Assembly (NCBI GenBank): GCA_900767585.1
Contig: CAAFZP010000129.1
Span: forward strand, 1-64,000
DNA length: 64,000 nucleotides
From: Lachnospiraceae bacterium
GTDB lineage: Bacteria; Bacillota; Clostridia; Lachnospirales; Lachnospiraceae
Reading direction: 5' to 3'
The notes below the pieces were generated by a model. It did no database searches and was not told the origin of the DNA. It saw nothing but the letters and a program-made list of their open reading frames with translations. Made by a program: the position numbers and the translations under genes. This document shows, in pieces, positions 44,369-53,865 of this stretch (its first letter is position 1; each line of letters opens with the position of its first letter).

Positions 44369-45055
44369 TTAACAGGTGCTGCCTGTATTTTTATATTTCT
44401 TCAATCCATACTTCTGTCCAAACAGGTTCGCCACGGTGCAAACCAGATTTGCGATCAACACATACAAATAAATGGTATACAGTCCTATTTGTTTATGTAT
44501 CTCCACTTTGGAGAACATATTTGCGATATCTCTTGTCTTTGAATATCCGACCAGATAAAGTACCAATGCAGCGACTGCCAGCACCGTCATCAAAACAGCG
44601 ACAGAAACGATTGGTTTTTTCTTTGGATTCATGGCTGTTACCGTACTTACAAGAGAAAAAATAACCTGTACTGCCATCAGCAATCCCATCACATACAGAA
44701 AAATGCGAAGAGACGGACTAAAGTCTACAGCGAGCAGATTATCACTCAAAAGCACAATATCCGTCTGTGTCTCATCGTACAAGGTCTGCAAAATATAGTA
44801 AAACCCTCTTGCTGCCACGATCATTGCTACCACTGCTGATACAGCTGCCATAATTGTCATAAGCATCGACATACCGGAATAAAAATTCATCCGGATATCC
44901 GTTGCATCTGAACCGGCAGCCACATTTGTTTCCACGTGCACCGGTTCTTTTTTTTCTTCCGTCGCTTTCGATAAATCTACTTTTTTCTTTTCCGTAGCTG
45001 CCTGTTGCAATTGGACCTTTTTTTCCTGTTGTCTTTCCTTTTTGCTCTTACTCAT
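44369..45055 (-). CDS. Hypothetical membrane protein with charged N-terminus
   Basis: A 228-residue protein with a long Lys/Glu/Gln-rich N-terminal tail (residues 1-50) and four hydrophobic segments (SMLMTIMAAVSAVVAMIVAA, IFLYVMGLLMAVQVIFSLVS, VSVAVLMTVLAVAALVLYLV, LYTIYLYVLIANLVCTVANL). I do not recognise the family. The start is ambiguous: ATG at 45064 lies two bases from AGGAGG, and ATG at 45055 eleven bases from it. It is in the same direction as the small coiled-coil gene. Confidence 0.65.
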   Translation of the reverse strand: MSKSKKERQQEKKVQLQQAATEKKKVDLSKATEEKKEPVHVETNVAAGSDATDIRMNFYSGMSMLMTIMAAVSAVVAMIVAARGFYYILQTLYDETQTDIVLLSDNLLAVDFSPSLRIFLYVMGLLMAVQVIFSLVSTVTAMNPKKKPIVSVAVLMTVLAVAALVLYLVGYSKTRDIANMFSKVEIHKQIGLYTIYLYVLIANLVCTVANLFGQKYGLKKYKNTGSTC

Positions 45056-45108
45056 CTTCTCCATCTCCTCCTATCACATATCACCGAATGGTTCCGTATG
45101 TGTTTCGT

Positions 45109-45990
45109 TTATCCCATCATATCAAACAGACTAAGCTGTGTTCCGATTGTCTTGTTTTTATACTCCCTCGTAAATCGAAGTAATTCTTCCTTGTCATATT
45201 GCAATTTTTCCGCTTCGCAAACTTCCCGGAACGTCTTCATAAGTTCCGGATTGTTTTTTGTTTTCAGGCTTTTTTCATTTTCGAATTCTTTCTCATATCG
45301 GTCATACAATTCCGGAAATGTTTTATAAAGTTTCTGATAAAACCGCTCCTTATTTCCTTCCCGGAGTACCGGGCACAACTTATCGGTCAACACTCCATAG
45401 ACGCCTGCCTTTGCACAGGCACAAAGCAATGACCGCATCTCTTCCACCGAATCGTTGATATATGGCAGAATCGGGGAAATACTTGCAATGACCGGAATGC
45501 CTCGCTCCGAAAGTTTCTGTATCAACATGAACCGTTCTTCCGGTGAAGTCGTTCCCTGTTCCAGCTTGTCCGAGAGAACCGGATCACAGGTAAAAACACG
45601 GACAATGACCACACATTTTGTTTTCCGGTTGATCTTATCTAATATATCAATATCCCGGAGTGCCAATGTCGAATTTGTATGAAGCACTAGTCCAAAATCA
45701 AACCGTTCGATCTGATTTAAGCACCGGCGAATCAGTTGTAATTCTTCTTCGATTGGAAGATATGGTTCGGATGCGGCGCCCACCTGGATCATACTCCTTG
45801 TCCGCTTCTTTTTCAAAGCATACTCCAGCATATCGACTGCATGTGCTTTTACTTCGATATCCCCGAATTCATGATCCATCCGGTGGCACGCACTCCGCGC
45901 ATCACAATACATGCAGTCATAACTGCATCCCCGATAGATGTTCAACCCATTCTGTGGAGATAAAATTGCTTTTACTTCCTTGTAGTGCAT
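45109..45990 (-). CDS. SPL-family radical SAM protein with C-terminal clamp-type motif
   Basis: A 293-residue radical SAM protein related to spore photoproduct lyase (Rv2578c-like group). The iron-sulfur cluster motif is GCSYDCMYCDAR (CxxxCxxC), preceded by SPQNGLNIYRG. Other family segments are VGAASEPYLPIE and PVIASISPILPYIND. The last residues read GTQLSLFDMMG; QLSLF is a textbook bacterial beta-clamp binding motif, suggesting a link to replication or repair. AGAGGAT precedes the ATG, which lies 20 bases after the jetC stop, so it is probably the fourth gene of that operon. The substrate is unknown; DNA lesion repair or another nucleic-acid modification is a guess from the family. Confidence 0.85.
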   Translation of the reverse strand: MHYKEVKAILSPQNGLNIYRGCSYDCMYCDARSACHRMDHEFGDIEVKAHAVDMLEYALKKKRTRSMIQVGAASEPYLPIEEELQLIRRCLNQIERFDFGLVLHTNSTLALRDIDILDKINRKTKCVVIVRVFTCDPVLSDKLEQGTTSPEERFMLIQKLSERGIPVIASISPILPYINDSVEEMRSLLCACAKAGVYGVLTDKLCPVLREGNKERFYQKLYKTFPELYDRYEKEFENEKSLKTKNNPELMKTFREVCEAEKLQYDKEELLRFTREYKNKTIGTQLSLFDMMG

Positions 45991-46010
45991 GATTTATCCT
46001 CTGTCTTTCC

Positions 46011-49000
46011 CTAGATAAAGTCGAAGCTCACCTGCTCGTATTCGAGATCCTGATATACAAGCTCTTCCTGCTCCACTTTACTTGTATAGTCGACAACGAC
46101 AGTCAACTGTTTTCCCCCTGCCATCTGTTGTCCTAAAATATAATTCACATCAAACCGTCCGGTAATCGCCGGCGTTGCACCACGTGCTGGCACAATCAGC
46201 TGCACATGGTTGGCTGCTAAAAGTGCAAAAATCGGTTCCCATATGTATACATCCTTTGCTGCGCCAAACGGATTATCGATGAAGATTGTCTTTGTTCCTG
46301 TATCTTCATTTCCATTTCGGTACATACCGGAAATATAATTGATGATAGAAATCAAAAACTGGATATAGATACCCTGGGACTGCCCGGTGCTTCCGACCGC
46401 TTCCTCATACTTCAAATACCGGCTCTGCTCTTTGATTCGTTCCCGTTTATATAAGCTTATTTTTATCGCATTCATATCGGTCACGATCACGCTGAACAGT
46501 TTCTTCAGAGTCAGGCTGTTCCGGATGTATTTCATCCGCTCACGGTCCTGGTCATAGTCGTCCGCCTGTGCCACGATGCGGTCAATATAATCCGACATAC
46601 GCTGCTTCAAAAATTCATCTTTTACATAAGGCACCTGCAGACCTACCATCTGGATCACTTCATCATCCATGATGATACGGGAAAGCTTCGGAAGCTTATC
46701 TAACTCCGTCCGCACATCCAGGCATCGCTGCAGACACTGCTCCTCGAAGTTTGCTTTTAAGCTTTCCATATCTGTGAGACTTTTTTCCACGCGGTCACGT
46801 TCAAGTTTTACATATTCAACCATCGATTCGAGATTTTCAACCAGAGTCTTTGCCATCCCATATGTGTCCGGAATCAGGACATCATCCCGGATTGTTCCGG
46901 CAAGTTCATATGCCTGCATCTCATCAAATGTCTGCGCCGTATTTCCTTTGAATTTCAATAATTCATTTTTGGCTCGTTCGAGCTGCTTACAATTTCGGTC
47001 AAACTGCATCAATCTGGATTCAAAAAGCTCCCGGAGTTTTTCTTTTTCCTCCGCCATCGGTTTTGCATCCTCAAGCGGGATATCATGCGATGTTACAATC
47101 CGCTTCACATCTTTGTACAAATCCATCATATAACGCTGGCGCTTCTCGTAAGACCGGTACGCTTCATCACAGGCCTTCGCCGCAGCTTCCAGCCTTGCAA
47201 GCAGCACCTGCCCGCTCTCTAAACTTTCTATGATTTCGGATTCTGATGCCTCGATATCCTCATAACTTCCAAACCCGTTTTGTATATTTTCAATCGCATA
47301 TTGGATACTTCCTTCAAGCTTGTCTGCCTTGGACCGGATCTTCGCCAGATTCTGCTCCTGTTTTTTCTGTTCCTCTTTTGCGAACGCGATATCTTCCCTG
47401 CATGTACGCAGAACGGTTTCGTCCGAATAATATAGCAGATTACGGCTTTCCAAGTCCTCTAATTCTTTAAAATCAACCCCTCGCTGCCCAATATTTTTTC
47501 TAGATTTTTCCATGGATGCACGCAAAGTTTCTATCACCATCTGTTTGTCTTCCATCGCGCGCATATCCGCCCGGTTATCATCAATCATAGTAAAAAACCG
47601 TGCCCGCAGATCCTCATCCGAAATCGTAAGGACATCATACTCGTGGTCAATATTATAATATTTTTCGAAATTATCTTTCCAATCCCGGCTCAGATGATCC
47701 AATGTCTTCTGCAAAGAATGGATTTTTGCATCGGTTTCTTCCACATTAATCTGGCTGTCGCCACCCTGTGCCAGAAAAGAAGCCCGCTGTTCCTCTAATT
47801 GTTTCAAATCTGCCGCTGCCTGTGCCTGTCTTTGCTCTTTGTTTTCAACAACCTGCTGAAGCTGACGGACCGTATAAAGCCGGCTTAGATCCTGTTTGCA
47901 GATTTCGCATTGTTTTTTATATTCCTGTTGCTTTTCTTTGGACTGTCCCAGTTTCTTTTCCGCATCAGCGATTGCTTCTTTGCACGCACTGATCTGCTGT
48001 TTTATGTCCGATATCTCTTTTTCTGCATCTGCTAATTGTTTTCCTGCTTGCAGGAGATCCTGATCGGAAAGCCGGATCAAAAAAGCCTGATCTTCCCGGT
48101 AAGCCGAAAGCATCTCTTCCTGCATGGCAAGCTGGTCTTTCACTTCTGTTCCATGCGTGCGTTCTTTTGCAACCAGTGTACTGATTGTCTCTGCATCCAG
48201 CATATATTCTGCGGAAGCCGCAACGGCAAACACATTGTCGCCAAGGTGCATCGCCATATCTTCCATATGATTTTTATCATAGATATAAACCGGAACCGAA
48301 CCGGTATCGATGGACCGGATATTCGGATCGCTTTCCAGTGTTTCAAAATCTTCTGCAACAATTCCATATACTAACTGCGGATTTGCCATAAGGACCGCCG
48401 CCTGTTTGTCCGGTGGCAGCGCTGATACATAATCCATGCCATAAATGGCTGTAATCCCATGTCTTGTCTCGATATAATCGAGTACTTTTCCGGCACCTTC
48501 CGACACGCCGATCAACCGGCCTTCTGCCAGACGTTCCGCAACTTTCTCGCTTTTTTCAACTTGTTTTTTCAAATCCGCGATCTTAAGTACCGCATCCCGG
48601 ATACGGTCTGCAAGCACATCAGTCAATGCATCAAATTCCACCGCACCATAAATCGTCTGGATTTTATTCAGCTTATCGGCTGCTTCCCTGTATGCTTTTT
48701 CCTTTTCACGCAGCGTTGCTTCTATATTTTCCGTTTCTGTCTGTTTTACCTGCAACGCCAGGAATCTCTCCCGTTCTGCATCGAGAAGTTTTTTCTGCTC
48801 TTCTGTAATCGCCTCTTCCTGTGAAAGTTTTTCCTGCCATGCGCGCTGCTGCTTTTCATTTTCCTGCAGCTGGTCATCCACACTTGTAAACCGGATCTCG
48901 TTCATTTCCATACGGATCTTGGAGAGTTGTTCCGAAACAAGCTTTATTTCTTCTTCTGCTTCTTTCTTGCTCTGTTCGCAGACAGCCTGTCTGATCTGCA

Positions 49001-50411
49001 TCTCGGAAAGCATCTTGGCATTGTACTTCTGCTTTGCCGTCTCACGTTCCAACTGCTCCGTAAGTGTGCTGATCTGGGTTCGCAATTCTGTCATCTTCAC
49101 ATCCATACGCATCTTGATATTATATGCATATGTATATAATAAATCTTCATCAAATGCGGACTCATTCATCTGTGCTTTCACAAATGCTTCTAAGTTGTCT
49201 TTTTTCTTCCGGTCTGCCACGTATTCGAGATACTCATTCATGCTCTCTTTTTGAGCCAGATTTTCCGTCTCCTGTTCCACGTGCTGCTGCTGCAACAAAA
49301 GCAGCTGCTTTGCTTTCTTTATATCCGCGTAAAGTGCATCTAGCTGCCGCTTATCACGTGACACTTTCAGGCACTCTATCTTCTTTCGCTGCTCATCCTT
49401 TTTCTCACGTTTTTCCGTTCGTTCACTATCCAGGCGTTCAAGCGTATCTGCATCATGTTTTACAAACTCTTCGCCTGTCACACAGATATCCGCAAACAGT
49501 TTTTCTAACTCTGCCTGCTCCTGATACAGACTCATAAAAGATGCAACTTTATCCCGCAATACTTCTATCAACTCTGCCTGATGATCATAACTTGCGATAT
49601 CTTTTTTCTTTTTTGCAAGCACAGTCAACTGCTCTTTGATATCCATCAAAAGCTTTGCCATCGTATCGGAGTCTTCGCCTTCGCGCATCGTCTTTACTGC
49701 ATACGCTTTCTCAATGATCCCTTCGATCAGCAAATCCTCCACAACTTTCCGTGTCGTCTTATAATTTGTTTCAAAATATGTCCGCACATGCCCTTCGGTC
49801 TTATTGATGCCCCGGATGATTTCCCATTGGCTTTCATGCAATCCATAGCCGCTGATAAACCGCTGGTACTCTCCTTTGCGGTCAAAGATACAGACTTTAA
49901 GCGACATATCTCGATGTTCCAGTTCCTTTAAATAATTGCGAAGCCCCTGAAATGTAATCCGTTCCTTGTCTTTTGACAGCGGCAGGTTGATGATATCGTT
50001 TTTGTTGTATTCCCGGTAGAAGATGCAATAGTTGAAATATTCGATTGCTGCGACATCTTTTTTTGCATTTTCTCCTTCCACATCTTTCGCTTTTCTGGCA
50101 CAGAAACCAGTTGTCATATACCGGTAACCTTCTTTTTGATCCTGCTCATCGAGTTTCCACTCCACAAGGGAATGGATTGTTGTGTTTCCATTGCCTGTCC
50201 GGAACAGTTTCTCGATTGGCTGTTTCTCATCAAGCGTACAGTTTGGTATCACGTTTTGCAAAAGCAAAAGCATCAAAACGCTTTTTCCACCACCGTTTGC
50301 CAAATCATACAATGTGTTTTTTCCATACATACGCATAGAAAAATCATCATAAAACTGCGTTCCAAAATTATATTTTACATTGTTTACACGAATCCGATTG
50401 ATACTAGGCAT
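46011..50411 (-). CDS. jetC: SMC-like ATPase of Wadjet/Mks-type complex
   Basis: A 1466-residue SMC-like ATPase. Walker A is LYDLANGGGKSVLML (Gly40-Ser44). A very long coiled coil runs from about 240 to 1150, with a hinge-like globular part near 620-720 (GVSEGAGKVLDYIETRHG). The signature-like GSTGQSQGIYIQF and Walker B KTIFIDNPFGAAKD are near the C-terminus; the residue after the Walker B Asp is Asn, not the usual Glu. Relatives (MukB, MksB, JetC) extrude DNA loops or sense plasmids. Its start overlaps the jetB stop by eight bases. No jetD nuclease gene follows; a radical SAM gene does. Confidence 0.82.
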   Translation of the reverse strand: MPSINRIRVNNVKYNFGTQFYDDFSMRMYGKNTLYDLANGGGKSVLMLLLLQNVIPNCTLDEKQPIEKLFRTGNGNTTIHSLVEWKLDEQDQKEGYRYMTTGFCARKAKDVEGENAKKDVAAIEYFNYCIFYREYNKNDIINLPLSKDKERITFQGLRNYLKELEHRDMSLKVCIFDRKGEYQRFISGYGLHESQWEIIRGINKTEGHVRTYFETNYKTTRKVVEDLLIEGIIEKAYAVKTMREGEDSDTMAKLLMDIKEQLTVLAKKKKDIASYDHQAELIEVLRDKVASFMSLYQEQAELEKLFADICVTGEEFVKHDADTLERLDSERTEKREKKDEQRKKIECLKVSRDKRQLDALYADIKKAKQLLLLQQQHVEQETENLAQKESMNEYLEYVADRKKKDNLEAFVKAQMNESAFDEDLLYTYAYNIKMRMDVKMTELRTQISTLTEQLERETAKQKYNAKMLSEMQIRQAVCEQSKKEAEEEIKLVSEQLSKIRMEMNEIRFTSVDDQLQENEKQQRAWQEKLSQEEAITEEQKKLLDAERERFLALQVKQTETENIEATLREKEKAYREAADKLNKIQTIYGAVEFDALTDVLADRIRDAVLKIADLKKQVEKSEKVAERLAEGRLIGVSEGAGKVLDYIETRHGITAIYGMDYVSALPPDKQAAVLMANPQLVYGIVAEDFETLESDPNIRSIDTGSVPVYIYDKNHMEDMAMHLGDNVFAVAASAEYMLDAETISTLVAKERTHGTEVKDQLAMQEEMLSAYREDQAFLIRLSDQDLLQAGKQLADAEKEISDIKQQISACKEAIADAEKKLGQSKEKQQEYKKQCEICKQDLSRLYTVRQLQQVVENKEQRQAQAAADLKQLEEQRASFLAQGGDSQINVEETDAKIHSLQKTLDHLSRDWKDNFEKYYNIDHEYDVLTISDEDLRARFFTMIDDNRADMRAMEDKQMVIETLRASMEKSRKNIGQRGVDFKELEDLESRNLLYYSDETVLRTCREDIAFAKEEQKKQEQNLAKIRSKADKLEGSIQYAIENIQNGFGSYEDIEASESEIIESLESGQVLLARLEAAAKACDEAYRSYEKRQRYMMDLYKDVKRIVTSHDIPLEDAKPMAEEKEKLRELFESRLMQFDRNCKQLERAKNELLKFKGNTAQTFDEMQAYELAGTIRDDVLIPDTYGMAKTLVENLESMVEYVKLERDRVEKSLTDMESLKANFEEQCLQRCLDVRTELDKLPKLSRIIMDDEVIQMVGLQVPYVKDEFLKQRMSDYIDRIVAQADDYDQDRERMKYIRNSLTLKKLFSVIVTDMNAIKISLYKRERIKEQSRYLKYEEAVGSTGQSQGIYIQFLISIINYISGMYRNGNEDTGTKTIFIDNPFGAAKDVYIWEPIFALLAANHVQLIVPARGATPAITGRFDVNYILGQQMAGGKQLTVVVDYTSKVEQEELVYQDLEYEQVSFDFI

Positions 50412-51117
50412 GCGTCTCTCCTCCCAGTACTTTATAGATTTTTCCTTTGTATTCCTCGAAATAATTTTCTACAATCGCATGGAACCGGTCTGTCGGATAA
50501 TACCGGTCTTCCACAGCCAGAAAAAGCTTCTGATCCTGCAGAAAATTAAATGTCAGTTTCACATATCCTGTACGGGATGCGCGGCTCGCACGATTTTTGT
50601 CTTTCTCGTCCGAAGTCACAAGCGGCAGCTCATCCCACAAAAGTGCCAATGACTTGAAGCTGTCTGCTTCCACATCGCTCATAGAATATACAGACAGATC
50701 TTTTGTGATTGCCTGCAGGTAGGTTGTCACCTGCTCAATCACATCCTCAAGCCGCACATATTCTTTCACCTGGTACGACGCAGAATCCTGATAAAAAAGG
50801 AGCAGGAAATTATATAAAATAAAATATACCATATATAATTCCCGGTTCAACCGCAGTCCAAGCACGCGCTTCATATCATCGTTTGTATATCCAAACACCC
50901 GGTTTCCTTCTCCCGCGGTCAGATAGATGGCATCCTGGTATTCATACAGATTCAGATTTAATTTTTTCATCATCTTCGTCACGATGTCATACACAGCGGC
51001 ATTTGCATAAAACTCTTCGTACATGTCCCGCGTATCCGGATTTTTTCTGGAAATCTCCTGCCCGGTAATGAGTGCCGCATAGATATCCAATGCTTTTTCA
51101 AGATTCCGCTGTTCCAT
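50404..51117 (-). CDS. jetB: JetB/MksE-like kite subunit (DUF6063-like)
   Basis: A 237-residue protein between jetA and jetC, overlapping both. The position and the winged-helix-like character (EKALDIYAALITGQEISRKN, FGYTNDDMKRVLGLRLNREL, VRLEDVIEQVTTYLQAI) match the MukE/JetB kite subunit that binds the kleisin in MukBEF-type SMC complexes. It has no membrane segment. Family recognition rests mainly on context. Confidence 0.72.
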   Translation of the reverse strand: MEQRNLEKALDIYAALITGQEISRKNPDTRDMYEEFYANAAVYDIVTKMMKKLNLNLYEYQDAIYLTAGEGNRVFGYTNDDMKRVLGLRLNRELYMVYFILYNFLLLFYQDSASYQVKEYVRLEDVIEQVTTYLQAITKDLSVYSMSDVEADSFKSLALLWDELPLVTSDEKDKNRASRASRTGYVKLTFNFLQDQKLFLAVEDRYYPTDRFHAIVENYFEEYKGKIYKVLGGETHA

Positions 51118-52700
51118 TATCTGACTGCCTCCTTTTCAAAATTCATATCAGTTACAACAAACGGTTCGGTCTGTTCCGCCCCTGTCTTTCCTGTAAATAC
51201 CGGCCGGATTGCTACTTCATCCGTTCCAAATGTAATCGAAAACCGGATATCCTGTATTTTTTCCCGTTCTTCCTGTGTCAGATGTCTGACGACCATCTCT
51301 TCAAGCATCGTTTCCTGCTTTTCAAACATCGCAGACGTATCATATTGCTTTTTCCCCGCCAGATGCACTAAAAAAGCATAATAATCACGGTTTTCATATA
51401 TCTCTTCCCCAAACTTGATCTCTAAGATTCCATTGTATTCCTTCAAGCTTAGACGATTCCACTTTTTAAGCTGATCACACAGCTCAAAAAACATATGTGC
51501 AAAATTCTTTCCGATTTTTTCTTCCAATATCTCATCTTCGTATTTGAAATCCGGTGTAATCTCCCGCTTCTCGATTTTTTCCGTCTCCTGTTTGTCGTCA
51601 CTCTTCAACGTCAGGATATTGTCGATATTCCGCATTGTAAAGAAGCGTTCCATCCGCGGTGCAAACAACGGTTCAAGCACATGCCGCATCATCGCCGGAT
51701 CATCCTGCTTCATGATCTGTATCAGACTTTGTTTGAAATCAAATACCGGTCTTAATTTCCTAAGCTTTGCCCGGTTTATGATCTGATCTGAAAGCTGTGA
51801 GAGTTCTGTCGTCTCCCCGATCAGACGGCTGTGATTGTAGATTGTTCGTTTGAGTTCCGTCTCGAGCTGGCTGATTTCTGCTAATGCTTTGGAATGAAGC
51901 GTCGGAGCACTGCCATCCGTGTCACGTTCAAACTCTGCTTTTTCGATTGCTTTATCTACGAGTGCCTTGTTCTTCACAAAAAGCTTCTGCTCTTCAGAGA
52001 ACCATTTTGCTGTCGTATCCATGAATTGTTCGTATGCTTTTGCACCTTCAAACACATCCACTCCAAGCAGTTTTACTACTTCATTTTTCTGCTCGATCAG
52101 AGAGATTACCTGGCTGTTGATCCGTCGTACAACATCGATGCCACCTTTGAAATTGTTTGCATTGATCATCTTTTCAAGCAAAAGCTGGGATACGTTGATC
52201 CGGCTCTCTTCTTTTACTTCCTTTGTATCAAGATAAAACTCGATTCCATCCGCTGTAATCGTGTAAAACACTTGTCCCTGCGTGATATGGCTGTCAATCA
52301 GCTTCACACGGGCCACTTTGTTTTCTCTGGCTTCCGGATCATAAAAGTGAAAAGAAAACGCCCGTCCGTCATTTTTGATCTTATCAAATATATAGGAGCA
52401 AAGCTCGCGAAGTTCCGATGGGCTCTCCTCCAATCTGAAATCACGTGTCAGAAGCTCCCGCAAAAATGCTTCATACTCCTCATATGTGACATCCTTCTCA
52501 TGGAAATTGTTCTCATTGATGAAAAAACGCAAGGTTGCCATCGTGATATAACCCATATCCAAAAATGCATACTTTCCCTCTTTGTACTGTGTGAAGGTTG
52601 TCTCGTTCAGCACAAAAAAAGGATAGTACTTTTTCAGATTCTGCATCCGCGCACTATGCTCCGCAATTATATCGTTGATCATTACATGTTTTAAAGCCAT
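51117..52700 (-). CDS. jetA: JetA-like kleisin subunit (DUF5716 type)
   Basis: A 527-residue soluble protein that heads the operon. The N-terminal part is winged-helix-like (MALKHVMINDIIAEHSARMQ, YKEGKYAFLDMGYITMATLRFFIN). The middle is helical coiled-coil (LAEISQLETELKRTIYNHSRLIGETTELSQL) and the C-terminal part has a further domain (KKWNRLSLKEYNGILEIKFGEEIYENRDYYAFLVHLAG). The size and order (A, B, C) match JetA, the MukF-like kleisin of Wadjet systems. The stop overlaps the jetB start (TAATG). Confidence 0.75.
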   Translation of the reverse strand: MALKHVMINDIIAEHSARMQNLKKYYPFFVLNETTFTQYKEGKYAFLDMGYITMATLRFFINENNFHEKDVTYEEYEAFLRELLTRDFRLEESPSELRELCSYIFDKIKNDGRAFSFHFYDPEARENKVARVKLIDSHITQGQVFYTITADGIEFYLDTKEVKEESRINVSQLLLEKMINANNFKGGIDVVRRINSQVISLIEQKNEVVKLLGVDVFEGAKAYEQFMDTTAKWFSEEQKLFVKNKALVDKAIEKAEFERDTDGSAPTLHSKALAEISQLETELKRTIYNHSRLIGETTELSQLSDQIINRAKLRKLRPVFDFKQSLIQIMKQDDPAMMRHVLEPLFAPRMERFFTMRNIDNILTLKSDDKQETEKIEKREITPDFKYEDEILEEKIGKNFAHMFFELCDQLKKWNRLSLKEYNGILEIKFGEEIYENRDYYAFLVHLAGKKQYDTSAMFEKQETMLEEMVVRHLTQEEREKIQDIRFSITFGTDEVAIRPVFTGKTGAEQTEPFVVTDMNFEKEAVR

Positions 52701-52860
52701 ACGTGTTTCCTTCTATTTATCATGTGTCAGTTTACATAATAGGGCATAGTGCCGCATAATTATAATAATTATAATACAAGGCGACACAGGAAACAAGAGA
52801 TACAACAAGAAAATACGAGGGAAAATCAGCAGAAAATCAATCACGCTTTCCACATATCAC

Positions 52861-52890
52861 AAAAAAACCGCCCTGCCAAAGCAGAGCGGT
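52861..52890 (-). terminator. Terminator after fructose-bisphosphate aldolase
   Basis: On the minus strand ACCGCTCTGC, a four-base loop, GCAGGGCGGT (one mismatch), then TTTTTT, 33 bases past the fba stop. Confidence 0.88.
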
Positions 52891-52923
52891 CTGTACATCT
52901 AGTTTTTTGAATGAAGTTACTTA

Positions 52924-53787
52924 TTAAGCTTTTCCAACAGATCCGAAAAGTTCCATCTTCTCTTTCACTGTTGCCTTGATTGCTTCTGCACCAGGTGCAA
53001 GGAGCTTACGTGGATCAAATCCCTTGCCTTCAAGGTCCTTACCAGCTTCAATGTACTTTCTTGTAGCTTCCTGGAATGAAAGCTGACATTCTGTATTTAC
53101 ATTGATCTTTGATACACCAAGTGTGATTGCCTTCTTGATCATGTCTGCAGGAATACCTGTACCTCCATGAAGTACAAGTGGCATAATACCTGTCTTCTGC
53201 TGGATTGCATCCAAAGTCTCGAAAGAAAGTCCCTTCCAGTTTGCCGGATACTTACCATGGATATTTCCAATACCTGCTGCAAGCATATCTACGCCAAGAT
53301 CTGCAATAATCTTACACTCTTCAGGATCTGCGCACTCACCCATACCTACAACGCCGTCTTCTTCTCCACCGATGGAACCAACTTCACACTCGATTGAAAG
53401 TCCAAGCTGATGTGCAACATTTACAAGCTCTTTTGACTTTGCAAGGTTCTCTTCGAATGGATAGTGAGAACCATCAAACATGATAGATGTGAAGCCAGCC
53501 TTGATACACTTATAACATCCTTCGTATGTTCCATGATCCAAATGCAGTGCTACAGGAACTGTGATTCCAAGTTCCTCGTCCATAGCCTTAACCATAGCTG
53601 CAACTGTCTTGAATCCTGTCATATACTTTCCGGCACCCTCAGATACACCAAGGATAACAGGGGAGTTTAATTCCTGTGCTGTTAAAAGAATTGACTTTGT
53701 CCACTCAAGGTTATTAATGTTGAACTGACCAACTGCATAATGACCAGCTTTCGCCTTTTTCAACATCTCTGTAGCTGAAACTAACAT
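52924..53787 (-). CDS. fba: Class II fructose-bisphosphate aldolase
   Basis: A 287-residue zinc-dependent aldolase cleaving fructose 1,6-bisphosphate to two triose phosphates in glycolysis. The N-terminal AKAGHYAVGQFNINNLEW, the zinc ligands in ALHLDHGTYEGCYKCI and MFDGSHYPFEEN, HGGTGIP and NVNTECQLSF are diagnostic. Length is normal. TGGAGGAA lies upstream of the ATG at 53787; a longer reading is not supported. Codon use is strongly biased, as expected for high expression. Monocistronic with a terminator. Confidence 0.97.
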   Translation of the reverse strand: MLVSATEMLKKAKAGHYAVGQFNINNLEWTKSILLTAQELNSPVILGVSEGAGKYMTGFKTVAAMVKAMDEELGITVPVALHLDHGTYEGCYKCIKAGFTSIMFDGSHYPFEENLAKSKELVNVAHQLGLSIECEVGSIGGEEDGVVGMGECADPEECKIIADLGVDMLAAGIGNIHGKYPANWKGLSFETLDAIQQKTGIMPLVLHGGTGIPADMIKKAITLGVSKINVNTECQLSFQEATRKYIEAGKDLEGKGFDPRKLLAPGAEAIKATVKEKMELFGSVGKA

Positions 53788-53865
53788 TTGTAATTCCTCC
53801 ATTTTCTAAAAAATTTATCCTAGATAACTGTATTATACTATATTATCCGCAAAAATAAAAGACTA

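Noticed and set aside
42882..52923. Search for a jetD nuclease gene flanking jetABC
   Set aside because: The neighbours are a radical SAM protein, a hypothetical membrane protein, a small coiled-coil protein and malic enzyme on one side and aldolase on the other. None resembles a topoisomerase VI-like nuclease.
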